A program made the position numbers and the translations under genes. This document shows, in pieces, positions 51,419 to 61,026 of a stretch of DNA of 64,000 nt. The stretch comes from CAYUVA01 sp964448115 [NCBI: uncultured bacterium] (lineage in GTDB: Bacteria > CAYUVA01): assembly GCA_964448115.1 (NCBI GenBank), contig CAYUVA010000005.1, positions 1 to 64,000 of the forward strand. The letters run 5' to 3'. Below the pieces are notes generated by a model that was given only the letters and a program-made list of their open reading frames with translations, was not told the origin of the DNA and made no database searches. Every line of letters begins with the position of its first letter. Position 1 is the stretch's first letter.

Positions 51419-51649
51419 TTGTTTGCTTATATAAGTAAAAAGTTAAAAAAAACTTTGCGATTCAAGGATTTCCCCGGCTTTTTAATGGTGGAGAATTGCA
51501 GTTTATGCAACCTTAGATGCCCTAAGTGTTGGGAGGATAAAAATTATATTCGCTTCCGAAGATCTGTGCTCGAAGGTGATTCGAAGCCTTTGCAGTGCCG
51601 CGATTGTTATTATCGCCAAGGGATACTTGACCCATTACCCAAGCCTTGA
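51419..51649 (+). pseudogene. Radical SAM remnant or very small Cys-rich protein
   Basis: 76 codons from a TTG, with no clear ribosome site. The first half has 'VENCSLCNLRCPKCW', the classic C-x3-C-x2-C core of radical SAM proteins. The second half has 'LQCRDCYYRQGI', like the Cys-bearing tail of SPASM-type radical SAM enzymes. The central barrel of about 200 residues is missing, so this is most simply an internally deleted relic directly after the intact radical SAM gene. A functional miniprotein with six Cys cannot be excluded. Convergent with the TIGR03960 gene. Confidence 0.5.
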
Positions 51650-51659
51650 GCAAGATCAA

Positions 51660-54245
51660 TCATAAATAACATTTCATGTTATCGTATAACTGTTGAGGTA
51701 AAAATCCTAGACGCGACAGGATTATCCTTGTATCTGCATCATAGTTTGATCCTGTAAGGGCGCGGGCAATTTCATAAGGCTTCATGGTTAGTTTTTCTCC
51801 ACGAAGAAGCGTGAACTCATAGCCGCTCAGTCCATGTTCTTCAGTGAATAATCGCAAATCACTTAATGCCTTCAAGGTATGCTCGGCTTTGCTATCTGTA
51901 TCAGCGAAGTCAATTAGCTTCTCCCGCAGTGCGCTCTTGTCTAGGTTGGGATTAAATAAGCCATCAGCATCAGCTTTAAAAGTTACTCTATATTGAAATC
52001 CTTGCACTAATTTAGACAGTCGAGGAGCATTTTTAGGGATCTCCTGGAGAGATAACAAGAGCAATCCATCCGGAAGCTCTTTATTCACCTTTTTAAGTTC
52101 AGTATCGGATAGTGTCTGCCCTGTGAAAAGCTCGAATATCTCATTCTTTGCCTCCATGCCGACCGGCAGTGCATCGATAAAAGAGAAGCGTGGGTGAGGA
52201 TTGAAGCCCTTACTGTAGGCGATTCTGATACCGGCTCTTCTGAAGGCGCGTTGAAAGGCGGTTACCATGTCGATATGACCCATGTATCGAGCTAGCCCAA
52301 CTTTGCAATAAAATAACCGATACCGGTATGTTCCCTGGGGCGCTAAATCACCTTGAAAAGCCTGTCTTTGGTCACATTTAGCATCATTTTCTTGGGTGAT
52401 TTTTATGACAATGCCTTCTTCCAGGTCGCAGGCGCCACACTTCTCGCAGGGAGTTACCGGGCATTGCTCAGAGGTTATTCCACGCATTGCTCGAAGATAA
52501 TCTCGATAAAGATAATCCTTGTCTAGCCTTGGATCGATGATATCCCAAGGAAACAGGCAATCTCGATCTCGCATCACATATAAAAAAGGCTCCAGTTGAA
52601 GTTCAGCCTCTGCCAGCGAGTCGTTCCATGGCTGCATGTCAAAGTTTTCACTCCATGCTTCCAAGCAAGCGCCACGATTATAGGCATTCACGATCGCCTC
52701 CGATATCAGCCTGCTGCCTCTGCTAAGGAATCCCTCCACCGTGCTCACCGGCGGTTGATGCCATTTCAAGGATATGCCGGGGTCTTTCAAGTGATTTATG
52801 AGATAATCAAGTTTATATTGCAGCACCTGTTGGGCATCCATCGGGTGCCATTGAAAAGGTGTGTGCGGCTTGGGCACGAATGGTGAGAGGGTGATGTTCA
52901 ACCAGGCTTTTCTACTATGGTATGATCTGCCTATTCTGAAGATCTCCCTGCTCAGGCGCATCATCTCATCGAGATCCTCCATCCTCTCCAATGGCAAGCC
53001 AAACATGAAATAGAGCTTCAGCCCCTGCCAGCCGGCTGCAAAGACCTTATCTGCATCATCCAGGATCTGCTGCTCTGATATCTTCTTGTTTATTATATCG
53101 CGCAGCCTTTGACTCCCCGCCTCCGGTGCCAGGGTGAATCCAGCCTTGCGTACCTGCTGCATCCTTTTTAGCATATCCAAACTTAGAGCCCCCGGTCGTA
53201 GCGATGGGAAGGATAGCGAGGTATGCTGCTTCCCTGCTACTGCACCGCCAACCTTTACGAGACTTTCCAGGGTGTGGTAATCGCCAATGCTTAGCGATAA
53301 TAAGGAGATCTCATCACAGCCCTCGTGGCTTAATCTATCTTCGATTTCTCTTTGGATATCAGCGCCAGGTTTCTCTCTGTAAGGTCGATAGATATATCCA
53401 GCCTGGCAGAACCTGCATCCCTGAGGACAGCCGCGGGCTACCTCGACGGTGCTGCGATCGTGAATGACCTGTGCGGTGGGAGTAATCAATCCGCCACCGA
53501 GAAAGAAATTGCTTGGATTCCTAGCCACCATTCGACCAGGTCTTTGGCTTATATCAGCCCTTCTTAACCTGAATTCACGCACCTGGAAGGGATCAGCATG
53601 TATAGGCTCATAATAACGGGGAACATATATGCCAGGAAGTTGAGCAAGTTTCGATAAGGCACTTTCTTTGTCAGGATAATCCCCCAGTTTTACCTCGATA
53701 AGCTTCTTGCACAAATCATCGACTATCTCCTCGATCTCACCGATTACGAAAAAATCGAAGAATTCAGCCAACGGCTCTGCATTGCATGTAACCGGTCCGC
53801 CAGCCATCACAACAGGGAATAGCCTATCCTCTCTATCTTGAGCTTTTATGGGAACATGTCCCAAGCTCAACATCTTGAGCACCGATGTAAAGGCAAGCTC
53901 GTAGTGCAATGAAAAAGCGATGAAATCGAACCGCGCCATCGGGGTCATGGTCTCCAGGCTACAAAGCGGGATGTTCTTTGCCTCCATTAGATGGCGCATA
54001 TCCTGGCCGGGCATGAAGAACCTCTCGGCGTATATGTCAGGATGCTTGTTCAGGTAAGTATAAACCAGCTTGAAGCCGTAGTTCGACATACCGATCGGAT
54101 AAGTATCCGGAAAAGCTAGTGCAATGCGCAGCCTTATGTTGTTTAGCTCTTTGCGGGGAAGGTTATGTTCTAAAGGGATATAATGGAGTGGTTGTCGAAT
54201 CCGCTCCCAACCAAATCCTGATATCTTCTTATCATCAATTCTCAT
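51660..54245 (-). CDS. TIGR03960-type B12-binding radical SAM protein fused to DUF2344
   Basis: 861 residues. A B12-binding-like N-terminus is followed by the radical SAM core 'VARGCPQGCRFCQAGYIYRPYRE', and near residue 630 by a DUF2344 (TIGR03936) domain ('RYRLFYCKVGLARYMGHIDMVTAFQRAFRRAGI'). The function is not established. In several phyla this protein is encoded beside rod-shape and ribosome-processing genes. Here it is the last gene of the mreB-to-rodA run, overlapping rodA by 11 bases. The RNase G gene that often follows is absent. Confidence 0.92.
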   Translation of the reverse strand: MRIDDKKISGFGWERIRQPLHYIPLEHNLPRKELNNIRLRIALAFPDTYPIGMSNYGFKLVYTYLNKHPDIYAERFFMPGQDMRHLMEAKNIPLCSLETMTPMARFDFIAFSLHYELAFTSVLKMLSLGHVPIKAQDREDRLFPVVMAGGPVTCNAEPLAEFFDFFVIGEIEEIVDDLCKKLIEVKLGDYPDKESALSKLAQLPGIYVPRYYEPIHADPFQVREFRLRRADISQRPGRMVARNPSNFFLGGGLITPTAQVIHDRSTVEVARGCPQGCRFCQAGYIYRPYREKPGADIQREIEDRLSHEGCDEISLLSLSIGDYHTLESLVKVGGAVAGKQHTSLSFPSLRPGALSLDMLKRMQQVRKAGFTLAPEAGSQRLRDIINKKISEQQILDDADKVFAAGWQGLKLYFMFGLPLERMEDLDEMMRLSREIFRIGRSYHSRKAWLNITLSPFVPKPHTPFQWHPMDAQQVLQYKLDYLINHLKDPGISLKWHQPPVSTVEGFLSRGSRLISEAIVNAYNRGACLEAWSENFDMQPWNDSLAEAELQLEPFLYVMRDRDCLFPWDIIDPRLDKDYLYRDYLRAMRGITSEQCPVTPCEKCGACDLEEGIVIKITQENDAKCDQRQAFQGDLAPQGTYRYRLFYCKVGLARYMGHIDMVTAFQRAFRRAGIRIAYSKGFNPHPRFSFIDALPVGMEAKNEIFELFTGQTLSDTELKKVNKELPDGLLLLSLQEIPKNAPRLSKLVQGFQYRVTFKADADGLFNPNLDKSALREKLIDFADTDSKAEHTLKALSDLRLFTEEHGLSGYEFTLLRGEKLTMKPYEIARALTGSNYDADTRIILSRLGFLPQQLYDNMKCYL

Positions 54246-55413
54246 TCCTCGGTTTTCTCATTTTAACATTAAATACAAGTGAAAGCGATGCCATATTGGT
54301 AACCATCGAAGAGCCCCCGTAGCTGATCAACGGCAGGGGTATCCCTGTGGTAGGTAACAGACTCAACAACATCCCAATATTCAGCAATGCCTGGAAGGCT
54401 ATCATCGTAAAAATGCCCCCCAATAGAAGCTGGCTTTCAATATGATCTGTCTTGCGAAATATCCGATAGATGGAAAACAATAGAAGCATATATAATAATA
54501 TTATAGGAAGAACTCCTTTCAGAAATCCTAGATCCTCGGCGATTACTGCAAAGATGAAGTCGGTATGACATTCGGGCAGGAATTTATTATTATGCTGGCT
54601 CCCCTGCTTATATCCCATCCCGGTCAAGCCACCGTTTCCAATAGCTATGATGCAGTTCTTGAGGTTGTAGCTTTTCGCATTTAATGGATCAAAAAGGGTG
54701 TCAAGGAAATCTGATATGATCTTTAATTGATGAGAGGTAAGAATCCAATTGAGAAAAGGAGCTGAGACTATCCCGAAAACGACAATAGCAATAAAAAGGG
54801 TGAAAAGATACTTAGATCTTATGCCGCGAAGAAATAACATCGATCCCACAATGACAAACAGGCACATTGAGGTTCCCAGATCCGGCTGAGATAATACTAA
54901 AAATATCGGGACTGCGCTGATCAATAGGGCGAGCATTAGATTTTTTAGGCTTAGAAATTGTTTCTGCTCTTTAGATAGCACCCTTGCCAGAAGGATAATA
55001 AGAATGATCTTCAGAAACTCGGAAGGTTGAAACTTGTACGGTCCGGCTCTAATCCAGCTTCTTGCGCCATTTATCAGCTCTCCATATTTAAGAAGATATA
55101 ATAGAAGTAGAAATATCAGCACATAGAGAATCCATCTTGTTTTAAGCAGGGACTGATAATGAAATCCGAGAAGGAAAAAAAAGACAATCATACCGGCGGC
55201 TATGTTGACCAACTGCCTCATGGCCAAAGGGCTTAATCCGTTGGCAGAATCGGTTGGCTTAGCACTATTTATCCCTGCAATGGAGTAAACAAGAAGCAAG
55301 ATGATAACGATAAACATCGATATATCGAATCTACTCCATGGCCCGGATCCTTTTATGGTATCGTATCTGACTACCATTATATTCCCATTCTCTGTCTTTG
55401 AATAAATTCCCAT
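54235..55413 (-). CDS. rodA: Rod-shape peptidoglycan polymerase RodA
   Basis: 392 residues with about ten transmembrane helices. SEDS motifs include 'SEFLKIILIILLARVLS' and 'GIPLPLISYGGSSMVTNMASLSLVFNV'. It polymerises lipid II glycan together with PBP2 in lateral wall synthesis. It follows the PBP2 gene by 3 bases. Confidence 0.95.
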   Translation of the reverse strand: MGIYSKTENGNIMVVRYDTIKGSGPWSRFDISMFIVIILLLVYSIAGINSAKPTDSANGLSPLAMRQLVNIAAGMIVFFFLLGFHYQSLLKTRWILYVLIFLLLLYLLKYGELINGARSWIRAGPYKFQPSEFLKIILIILLARVLSKEQKQFLSLKNLMLALLISAVPIFLVLSQPDLGTSMCLFVIVGSMLFLRGIRSKYLFTLFIAIVVFGIVSAPFLNWILTSHQLKIISDFLDTLFDPLNAKSYNLKNCIIAIGNGGLTGMGYKQGSQHNNKFLPECHTDFIFAVIAEDLGFLKGVLPIILLYMLLLFSIYRIFRKTDHIESQLLLGGIFTMIAFQALLNIGMLLSLLPTTGIPLPLISYGGSSMVTNMASLSLVFNVKMRKPRNEN

Positions 55414-55416
55414 TGC

Positions 55417-57246
55417 TTAGCCATCCTGTGATTTTATCTCATTAAAGTATCTTCTCATGATCTCTCGTGCTATTATGATTCGTTTTCCCATCGCCTTCTT
55501 TCCCCCATGTTCGATATAAATCACCAGAACTATTTCCGGGGCATCATAATCAGCAAAGCAGGCAAACCAGCCGTGATCTTGCTTCTGCCAGCGGTCAAAA
55601 GAGTCCTTGACCTTTGACCAATCGAAGTCATTCCCTACAACCTGCGCTGTTCCGGTCTTCCCGCAGATATTAAGACCTTTGACCCTGACCCAATAGGCAG
55701 TGCCCCCCTCCTCGTTTGCGACTGCATACATCCCCTCGCGTACCAGTTCAATGTTTCTTTGATCAAAGCTCAGCTCATGTATCCCATTATCGTCCTTCGA
55801 GCTGTGCGGTTTCAAGAGCAGGCGAGGAGAAAAACGATAGCGTCCATTGGCAATGGCTGAAATGGCTACCGCCACTTGAATAGGGGTTGCCAAGAAGCCC
55901 CCCTGCCCTATGGATAGAAAAAGCTGCTCGGCAGGACGCCATATCTTGCCCATCTTGGCGAAGTCCTCTGGATTAGATACCAATCCAGCTTTCTCGCCGT
56001 GTATCTCGATACCGGTCGGCTGCCCAAATCCTAGCTCCCTGGCTGTATAGAGCAGATCTTCAAGCTCAAGTTTATCCCCGATCTGCACGAAGGAGACATT
56101 ACAGGAGTGCTTTAGTGCATCCCTGACGGTTAATTCACCATGAGCTTCATTTCTGAAACAACTGAACCAGGTTCGGCGCAGGTAGATCTTCCCTTCACAT
56201 TTAAAGGTGCTCTTTCTATGGATGACTCCACTCTCTAGGGCAGCCAAAGCGGTTACAGTCTTGAAGATCGAGCCGATCGGCTGGGCACTTTGCACACATC
56301 GGTTATATAATGGATTTTTCTTATCAGCCAACAATGATTTGAAGTAATTCTTTCTTTGTTTACCGATGAGCATGTTTGGATTAAAGGTGGGACGCGAGTA
56401 TATGGCAAGCACCTCGCCATTATTGGGATCCATAGCTACTACTCCCCCAGCGTTGCAATCGAAGACATCCTCTATGATTCGTTGCAGGCGATAGTCGATG
56501 GTGAGATATAAATCCTCCCCTGGTATTGGATTTTTATAATGCGGATATCCCATCTCTTCGATAACATGTCCTAGGGCATCAACCTCAAGGGTCTTGAAGC
56601 CATCTGTACCGATCAGATAATGCTCAAAATAACGCTCCAATCCACTCTTACCGACATAATCTCCAGGTAATACACCCTTTTGTGCGTAAATCGGCAGTTT
56701 AAGCTCGGCATCCGATACTGGTCCCATGTAGCCTAGCAAGTGACAAGCAAGGTCATCATAGAGATAATCCCTGACCTGGATCGCCTTTATCTTCACCTGG
56801 GGATATAGAGCCTTATATTTGGCGAAGATAGCGAGATGCTCCTGGCTGAGATCTTGATAGACCAAAATATCGGGTCCAACTTGCTGTTCATAGGCGACCT
56901 TCATATCTGTAAGGAACTCTTTTTTATCGATATGAAGCAGTTCTGCAAGGCTTTCAGCCAGCTCTTTCCTTAATTTCTTATCCATATTTTTTGGAAAACT
57001 AAGACAATAGCTTGGTCGGTTGTCAACTAACAGGATACGGTTGCGATCGTAGATCCTTCCACGAGGCGCTTGTAGCCTGATGACCTGGGTTCGGTTATTG
57101 AAAGCCCTTGCTCTGCACTCATCGCTTAGGTTAGCTTGAAAATCGAGGTAATATCCTGCAATGAATATGTAGGCAAGCATAGAGCCTAGAAAAACGAGAA
57201 AAAACCTTTGCTTTTGGATTTTAACAATTATTGGATCATCATGCAT
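55417..57246 (-). CDS. mrdA: Penicillin-binding protein 2 (elongasome transpeptidase)
   Basis: 609 residues. N-terminal anchor at about 13-33, then the PBP dimerisation region and a transpeptidase domain with S-x2-K ('IGSIFK'), S-x-N ('HSCNVSF') and K-T-G ('CGKTGTAQV'). It crosslinks peptidoglycan in concert with RodA. It overlaps mreD by 8 bases. Confidence 0.96.
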   Translation of the reverse strand: MHDDPIIVKIQKQRFFLVFLGSMLAYIFIAGYYLDFQANLSDECRARAFNNRTQVIRLQAPRGRIYDRNRILLVDNRPSYCLSFPKNMDKKLRKELAESLAELLHIDKKEFLTDMKVAYEQQVGPDILVYQDLSQEHLAIFAKYKALYPQVKIKAIQVRDYLYDDLACHLLGYMGPVSDAELKLPIYAQKGVLPGDYVGKSGLERYFEHYLIGTDGFKTLEVDALGHVIEEMGYPHYKNPIPGEDLYLTIDYRLQRIIEDVFDCNAGGVVAMDPNNGEVLAIYSRPTFNPNMLIGKQRKNYFKSLLADKKNPLYNRCVQSAQPIGSIFKTVTALAALESGVIHRKSTFKCEGKIYLRRTWFSCFRNEAHGELTVRDALKHSCNVSFVQIGDKLELEDLLYTARELGFGQPTGIEIHGEKAGLVSNPEDFAKMGKIWRPAEQLFLSIGQGGFLATPIQVAVAISAIANGRYRFSPRLLLKPHSSKDDNGIHELSFDQRNIELVREGMYAVANEEGGTAYWVRVKGLNICGKTGTAQVVGNDFDWSKVKDSFDRWQKQDHGWFACFADYDAPEIVLVIYIEHGGKKAMGKRIIIAREIMRRYFNEIKSQDG

Positions 57247-57760
57247 AGATCCTCCTAGGTATGAATATTATAGTCAAGGCTGCACAGGCGGGTAATGCTG
57301 CAACAAAGGTGATTACAACCTCCATTAGAGTCAAACTGCCTGCATATTGAATGCTAGGCAATTTAATATCCAACACAATATTTATAAAAAGAACTAGGAT
57401 ACCCTTGAGCACAGAGGCAGCCAGAACGATGATTGATAACCATAAAACCAAAGACCAGCGAGGCTTTCCCTGTAACCTTCGTCTTAACCCTAACCTGATA
57501 GAAACTGCAATAAGTATAAGAAGATAGAGACAATGATATCCTGGCGAGCTTGCCAACCAAAGATCAAAAACCAGCCCGACAATGAATGTAACTACTAAAG
57601 CGATTGAAGGATTAAGAACAACTGAAATAAAGATGACGAAAGCTAAAAGCAAGTCTGGGGTTATCCAAAATAGGTTAGCCAGAATATTTTGCACACCTAA
57701 GGCTGCTATCAAGTAGAAAAATGCTCCCGGTATCGTGATGTAATTACTGCGTAATTCCAT
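57239..57760 (-). CDS. mreD: Rod-shape-determining protein MreD
   Basis: 173 residues, five or six transmembrane helices, Ile/Leu/Val-rich. MreD is weakly conserved; identity rests on size, topology and position between mreC and mrdA. Overlaps mreC by 17 bases. Confidence 0.87.
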   Translation of the reverse strand: MELRSNYITIPGAFFYLIAALGVQNILANLFWITPDLLLAFVIFISVVLNPSIALVVTFIVGLVFDLWLASSPGYHCLYLLILIAVSIRLGLRRRLQGKPRWSLVLWLSIIVLAASVLKGILVLFINIVLDIKLPSIQYAGSLTLMEVVITFVAALPACAALTIIFIPRRIYA

Positions 57761-58607
57761 AAACTTGTGAAAAAAGCTTCTCTATTTCATATAACGGTTG
57801 GATTATCAAGACCTCCTCGCACTTAGTAAGATCGACCATTGGCTTGACCTCGACCTCGTAGAATATGCCGGCTTGATCTTTTTTTGCCGCTACCACGGTG
57901 CCAACCGGTACTCCAGGGGGAAAGATGCCACTCATTCCTGATGTATAAACCCTCTCATCGATGTAGATTTTATATTCCTTCCTCAAGAAACGGAGTCGGC
58001 AGTGATCCTCTCCCCCCCCTTCTAAGAATCCCTTGACTCGAGATCGTCCCAGGTAAACCGGGATCATGGAATTGATATCGGTTATAAGCCTGACCCGGCA
58101 TAGATTCGGATAGCAAAAAACGATAACACCGACCAGGGCATAAGGATTATTATTGATAACCCCAAAGCCCGGAAATACCATATCATCGGTCCCCTTGTCG
58201 ATTATAAACCCTCGACTCCAATTCTCTGGATCCATCCCGGTTATCCTTGCAACCTGCCCCTTGACGAGCAATTCAGGAATGTTGAAGAACTCTATGAGTC
58301 TCTGGTTTTGTCGATAAGCATCCAAATATTGGGCAACCAATATCTTGAGGCTTGCATTTTCTTCTCTAAGACTCATGATCTCCCGATTAAGATCTCTGGT
58401 ATCTTTTAATAGTTGAAAAAAGGAGTAGATGTTATCAGAAGCCAATTGCGATATTCTCAAAATAGGTTTGCCAGCATTGATAATCCAGGCTACCATCCGG
58501 GACTTGACCTGTCTCTTCTCCAGCGTAAAGGCGATCAGCAAGAAAGAACATAGTAATAACAAAGCTAATAAAGCATAAAATCTGTACTGTCGAAATCTGC
58601 TTCCCAT
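57744..58607 (-). CDS. mreC: Rod-shape-determining protein MreC
   Basis: 287 residues. One N-terminal transmembrane helix, a short coiled coil (about 70-105, 'LNREIMSLREENASLKILVAQ') and two beta-barrel lobes ('ITGMDPENWSRGFIIDKGTDDMVFPG', 'IFPPGVPVGTVVAAKK'). It links MreB to the periplasmic wall machinery. An 88-base gap separates it from mreB. Confidence 0.95.
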   Translation of the reverse strand: MGSRFRQYRFYALLALLLLCSFLLIAFTLEKRQVKSRMVAWIINAGKPILRISQLASDNIYSFFQLLKDTRDLNREIMSLREENASLKILVAQYLDAYRQNQRLIEFFNIPELLVKGQVARITGMDPENWSRGFIIDKGTDDMVFPGFGVINNNPYALVGVIVFCYPNLCRVRLITDINSMIPVYLGRSRVKGFLEGGGEDHCRLRFLRKEYKIYIDERVYTSGMSGIFPPGVPVGTVVAAKKDQAGIFYEVEVKPMVDLTKCEEVLIIQPLYEIEKLFSQVYGITQ

Positions 58608-58695
58608 CTTTCAAAGACCGCTTAAGCGGCTCATATTTACTCATCAGTAAACTCTATGCGCACAAGGCAACAAAAAGCCTAAAAGCTCGATAATC

Positions 58696-59706
58696 TTAGA
58701 TTGTAACCCTACTTAGGAGATCCGGCTTGGCTAGCACCCTCTCTGCTCCCCGAACCACGCAAAGCAAGGGATCCTCGGCGATAGTAACCGGCAGCCCGGT
58801 CTCCTCGCGGATCCGAAGATCCAACTTCTGGATATTAGCGCCGCCGCCGGTGAGAAAGATCCCCCGGTCTATGATATCAGCAGCCAGCATGGGAGGGGTA
58901 TTCTCCAGGGTTATATGAATAAGTTCGATTATAGTTGTTATGCTCTCCTCCAGCGCCTCATAGACCTCGTTGCTGCTTACATACAGTGTCTTGGGGATGC
59001 CATCGACCAGATCTCTACCCTTTGCCTCATAGGTCAGCTCCTCGTCGAGCGGCAACGCGCTTCCCAGCTCCATCTTTATCTTCTCCGCCTCGCGCTCGCC
59101 GATGTCCAGGTTGTAGTTCTTCCGTATATAGTGCTTGATGGCGCTATCCATCACATTTCCACCCATTCGAGAGCTTTTTGAAAAAACGATGCCGGCAAGG
59201 GATATCACCGCTACCTCGGTGGTGCCACCACCGATATCGACCAGCATATTTCCGCTCGGCTCCTCCACCGGCAAGCCTGCACCGATAGCAGCAGCCATCG
59301 GTTCCTCGATCAGAAAGACCTCGCTTACCCCAGCTCTCTGGGCAGATTCTTTGACCGCCCTTTTCTCCACCTGGGTAATGCCGGAGGGGACAGCTATCAC
59401 AGCTCTAGGCTTTATGAAGAACCGGCGATTATGCACCATCTCAATATAGGCGCGCAACATCTTCTCGCAGACCTCGAAGTCGGCGATGACACCTTCTCGC
59501 AAGGGGGGTATAGCGATTATGTTTTCGGGCGTCTTTCCTTCCATGTCCCTCGCTTTTTCTCCCACAGCGGCTACCTTGCCGGTCTTACGGTCAATAGCGA
59601 TGATGGACGGTTGATTGAGTACGATACCCTTGCCTTTGATGCTGATCAGGGTATTGGCGGTTCCAAGGTCGATTGCCAGGTCGCTGGTGAATGCTTTAAA
59701 AGGCAC
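58696..59706 (-). CDS. mreB: Rod-shape-determining protein MreB (bacterial actin)
   Basis: 336 residues, normal length. Phosphate-1 loop 'LAIDLGTANTLISIKGKGIVLNQPS', the 'MLVDIGGGTTEVAVISLAGIV' phosphate-2 region and the 'LTGGGANIQKLD' adenosine motif are intact. It forms membrane-bound filaments that steer lateral wall growth. The start is GTG with GGAG upstream, and a strong promoter lies just before. First gene of the run to 51660. Confidence 0.97.
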   Translation of the reverse strand: MPFKAFTSDLAIDLGTANTLISIKGKGIVLNQPSIIAIDRKTGKVAAVGEKARDMEGKTPENIIAIPPLREGVIADFEVCEKMLRAYIEMVHNRRFFIKPRAVIAVPSGITQVEKRAVKESAQRAGVSEVFLIEEPMAAAIGAGLPVEEPSGNMLVDIGGGTTEVAVISLAGIVFSKSSRMGGNVMDSAIKHYIRKNYNLDIGEREAEKIKMELGSALPLDEELTYEAKGRDLVDGIPKTLYVSSNEVYEALEESITTIIELIHITLENTPPMLAADIIDRGIFLTGGGANIQKLDLRIREETGLPVTIAEDPLLCVVRGAERVLAKPDLLSRVTI

Positions 59707-59747
59707 TTTGAGTGTTCTCCGTTCTTAAAGCTACTGTTGATGTATTT

Positions 59748-59776
59748 AATATAATGTAAAGTTTGATGTTTGTCAA
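59748..59776 (-). promoter_or_regulatory. Promoter of the mre operon
   Basis: On the minus strand TTGACA (59776-59771), a 17-base spacer and TATATT (59753-59748), 42 bases before the mreB GTG. Confidence 0.75.
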
Positions 59777-59975
59777 GAGCAAATCCACATCTTTTTCACT
59801 AAATATCATCATATATGACAAACTCGATAAATATTCAAGGGATCAGAGAAACCAAGAAAGGTCGAGAACGATATTATTATAAAGACTAAGCATATTTTCA
59901 CCATAGAATTTTTCATGAGAGGTTTGCAATGCATGTTTGATCAGGCTAAAATATTTTTTAGTTACGATGGAAATG

Positions 59976-59990
59976 TATGCTCATAGCATA
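59976..59990. promoter_or_regulatory. Short perfect palindrome, possible operator
   Basis: TATGCT and AGCATA arms with a 3-base centre, 134 bases before the NuoE-like start. No regulator is assigned. Confidence 0.3.
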
Positions 59991-60123
59991 GATCACTATA
60001 AGATGCCTCTAACCTTTCCTATGCTTCGAGCTGATGGGGCGCAAGCGATGCCAACCAGAGGTATTACCATTTTTATGCCCTATAATAAGAAGAGTCATCA
60101 TCCTTAACCAACGAGGGAATAAT

Positions 60124-60972
60124 ATGAAAATTGACGATATCAGGATGATCGTTGATAAACATCGTGTTCGTCAAGGCTCGACAATCGCCATCTTGGAGGA
60201 TATCCAAGCCAAGTATGGATATCTCCCCGCTGAAGGGCTGGAGCTACTAGCTAAAAATACCGATATTCCACTGGTTGATCTCTATGGCATTGCCACCTTC
60301 TATCGGGCTTTCAGTTTAGAGCCGCGAGGTAAGCACTTGGTCTCGGTCTGCATGGGCACCGCTTGCCATGTACGCGGCGCTCCAAGAATACTCGATGAGG
60401 TATGCAAGCAGCTAAAAATTAGACCCTCGCAGACCACGAAGGACAGGGAGTTCACCCTGGAAACAGTAAACTGTCTGGGCGCATGCGCATTGGGACCGGT
60501 CATGGTAGTCGATGGTACATACTATTCCAATATGCGCGTGCGACAGGTCAAGGGGGTCCTGCAACAGGCGATCAAAGGGGATGAGGGTATAAAATTCGAC
60601 AAGGATGCCAGGTTCTTCCCGGTGCAGGTTAGTTGCCCGCGCTGCAATCATAGCCTGATGGATCATGAATACACTATTGATGGACACCCATCTATATATG
60701 TAAATATCTCCTTCAATCAGAAACATGGTTGGGTACGGCTTTCCAGCGTCTATGGCAGCTACAATGTGGAATCGAAGCACGAGATTCCCTTTGAGACGGT
60801 GGTGAACTTCTTCTGTCCCCACTGCAACTCGGAGCTTCTTGGCGGTATTGACTGCACCGACTGCGGCGCACCCATGGTTCCGTTTTTAGTGCGCGGTGGA
60901 GGAGTAGTACAGATATGCTCCAGGCGAGGATGTCGCAATCACAGGCTCGATGTCAATGGAGCCAACCTTTAG
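60124..60972 (+). CDS. NuoE-like [2Fe-2S] subunit with zinc-ribbon C-terminal extension
   Basis: 282 residues from the ATG at 60124, chosen for the GAGGG site just upstream; an ATG at 60034 lacks one. Residues 1-155 are a NuoE/HndA/HydC thioredoxin-like [2Fe-2S] domain with C76, C81, C117 and C121 in the normal pattern (C-x4-C and C-x3-C). A second part of about 120 residues follows, with Cys pairs at C171/C174, 'FFCPHC', 'CTDCG' and a final 'CSRRGC', i.e. two probable zinc ribbons. Usual NuoE is about 160 residues, so this tail is an addition. It should pass electrons from the NuoF-type partner encoded next. Confidence 0.88.
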   Translation: MKIDDIRMIVDKHRVRQGSTIAILEDIQAKYGYLPAEGLELLAKNTDIPLVDLYGIATFYRAFSLEPRGKHLVSVCMGTACHVRGAPRILDEVCKQLKIRPSQTTKDREFTLETVNCLGACALGPVMVVDGTYYSNMRVRQVKGVLQQAIKGDEGIKFDKDARFFPVQVSCPRCNHSLMDHEYTIDGHPSIYVNISFNQKHGWVRLSSVYGSYNVESKHEIPFETVVNFFCPHCNSELLGGIDCTDCGAPMVPFLVRGGGVVQICSRRGCRNHRLDVNGANL

Positions 60973-61026
60973 AGCAGCTTACAATCTGGATATCGATAAT
61001 CATGTTACATCAAAGGCGATGTTGAT

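Larger units (their letters stand above)
59707..60123. other. Divergent intergenic region, mreB / NuoE-like
   Basis: About 415 bases with no credible gene. It holds the mreB promoter and a perfect short palindrome TATGCT-cat-AGCATA at 59976-59990, a possible operator upstream of the NuoE-like gene. No riboswitch is recognised. Confidence 0.5.
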
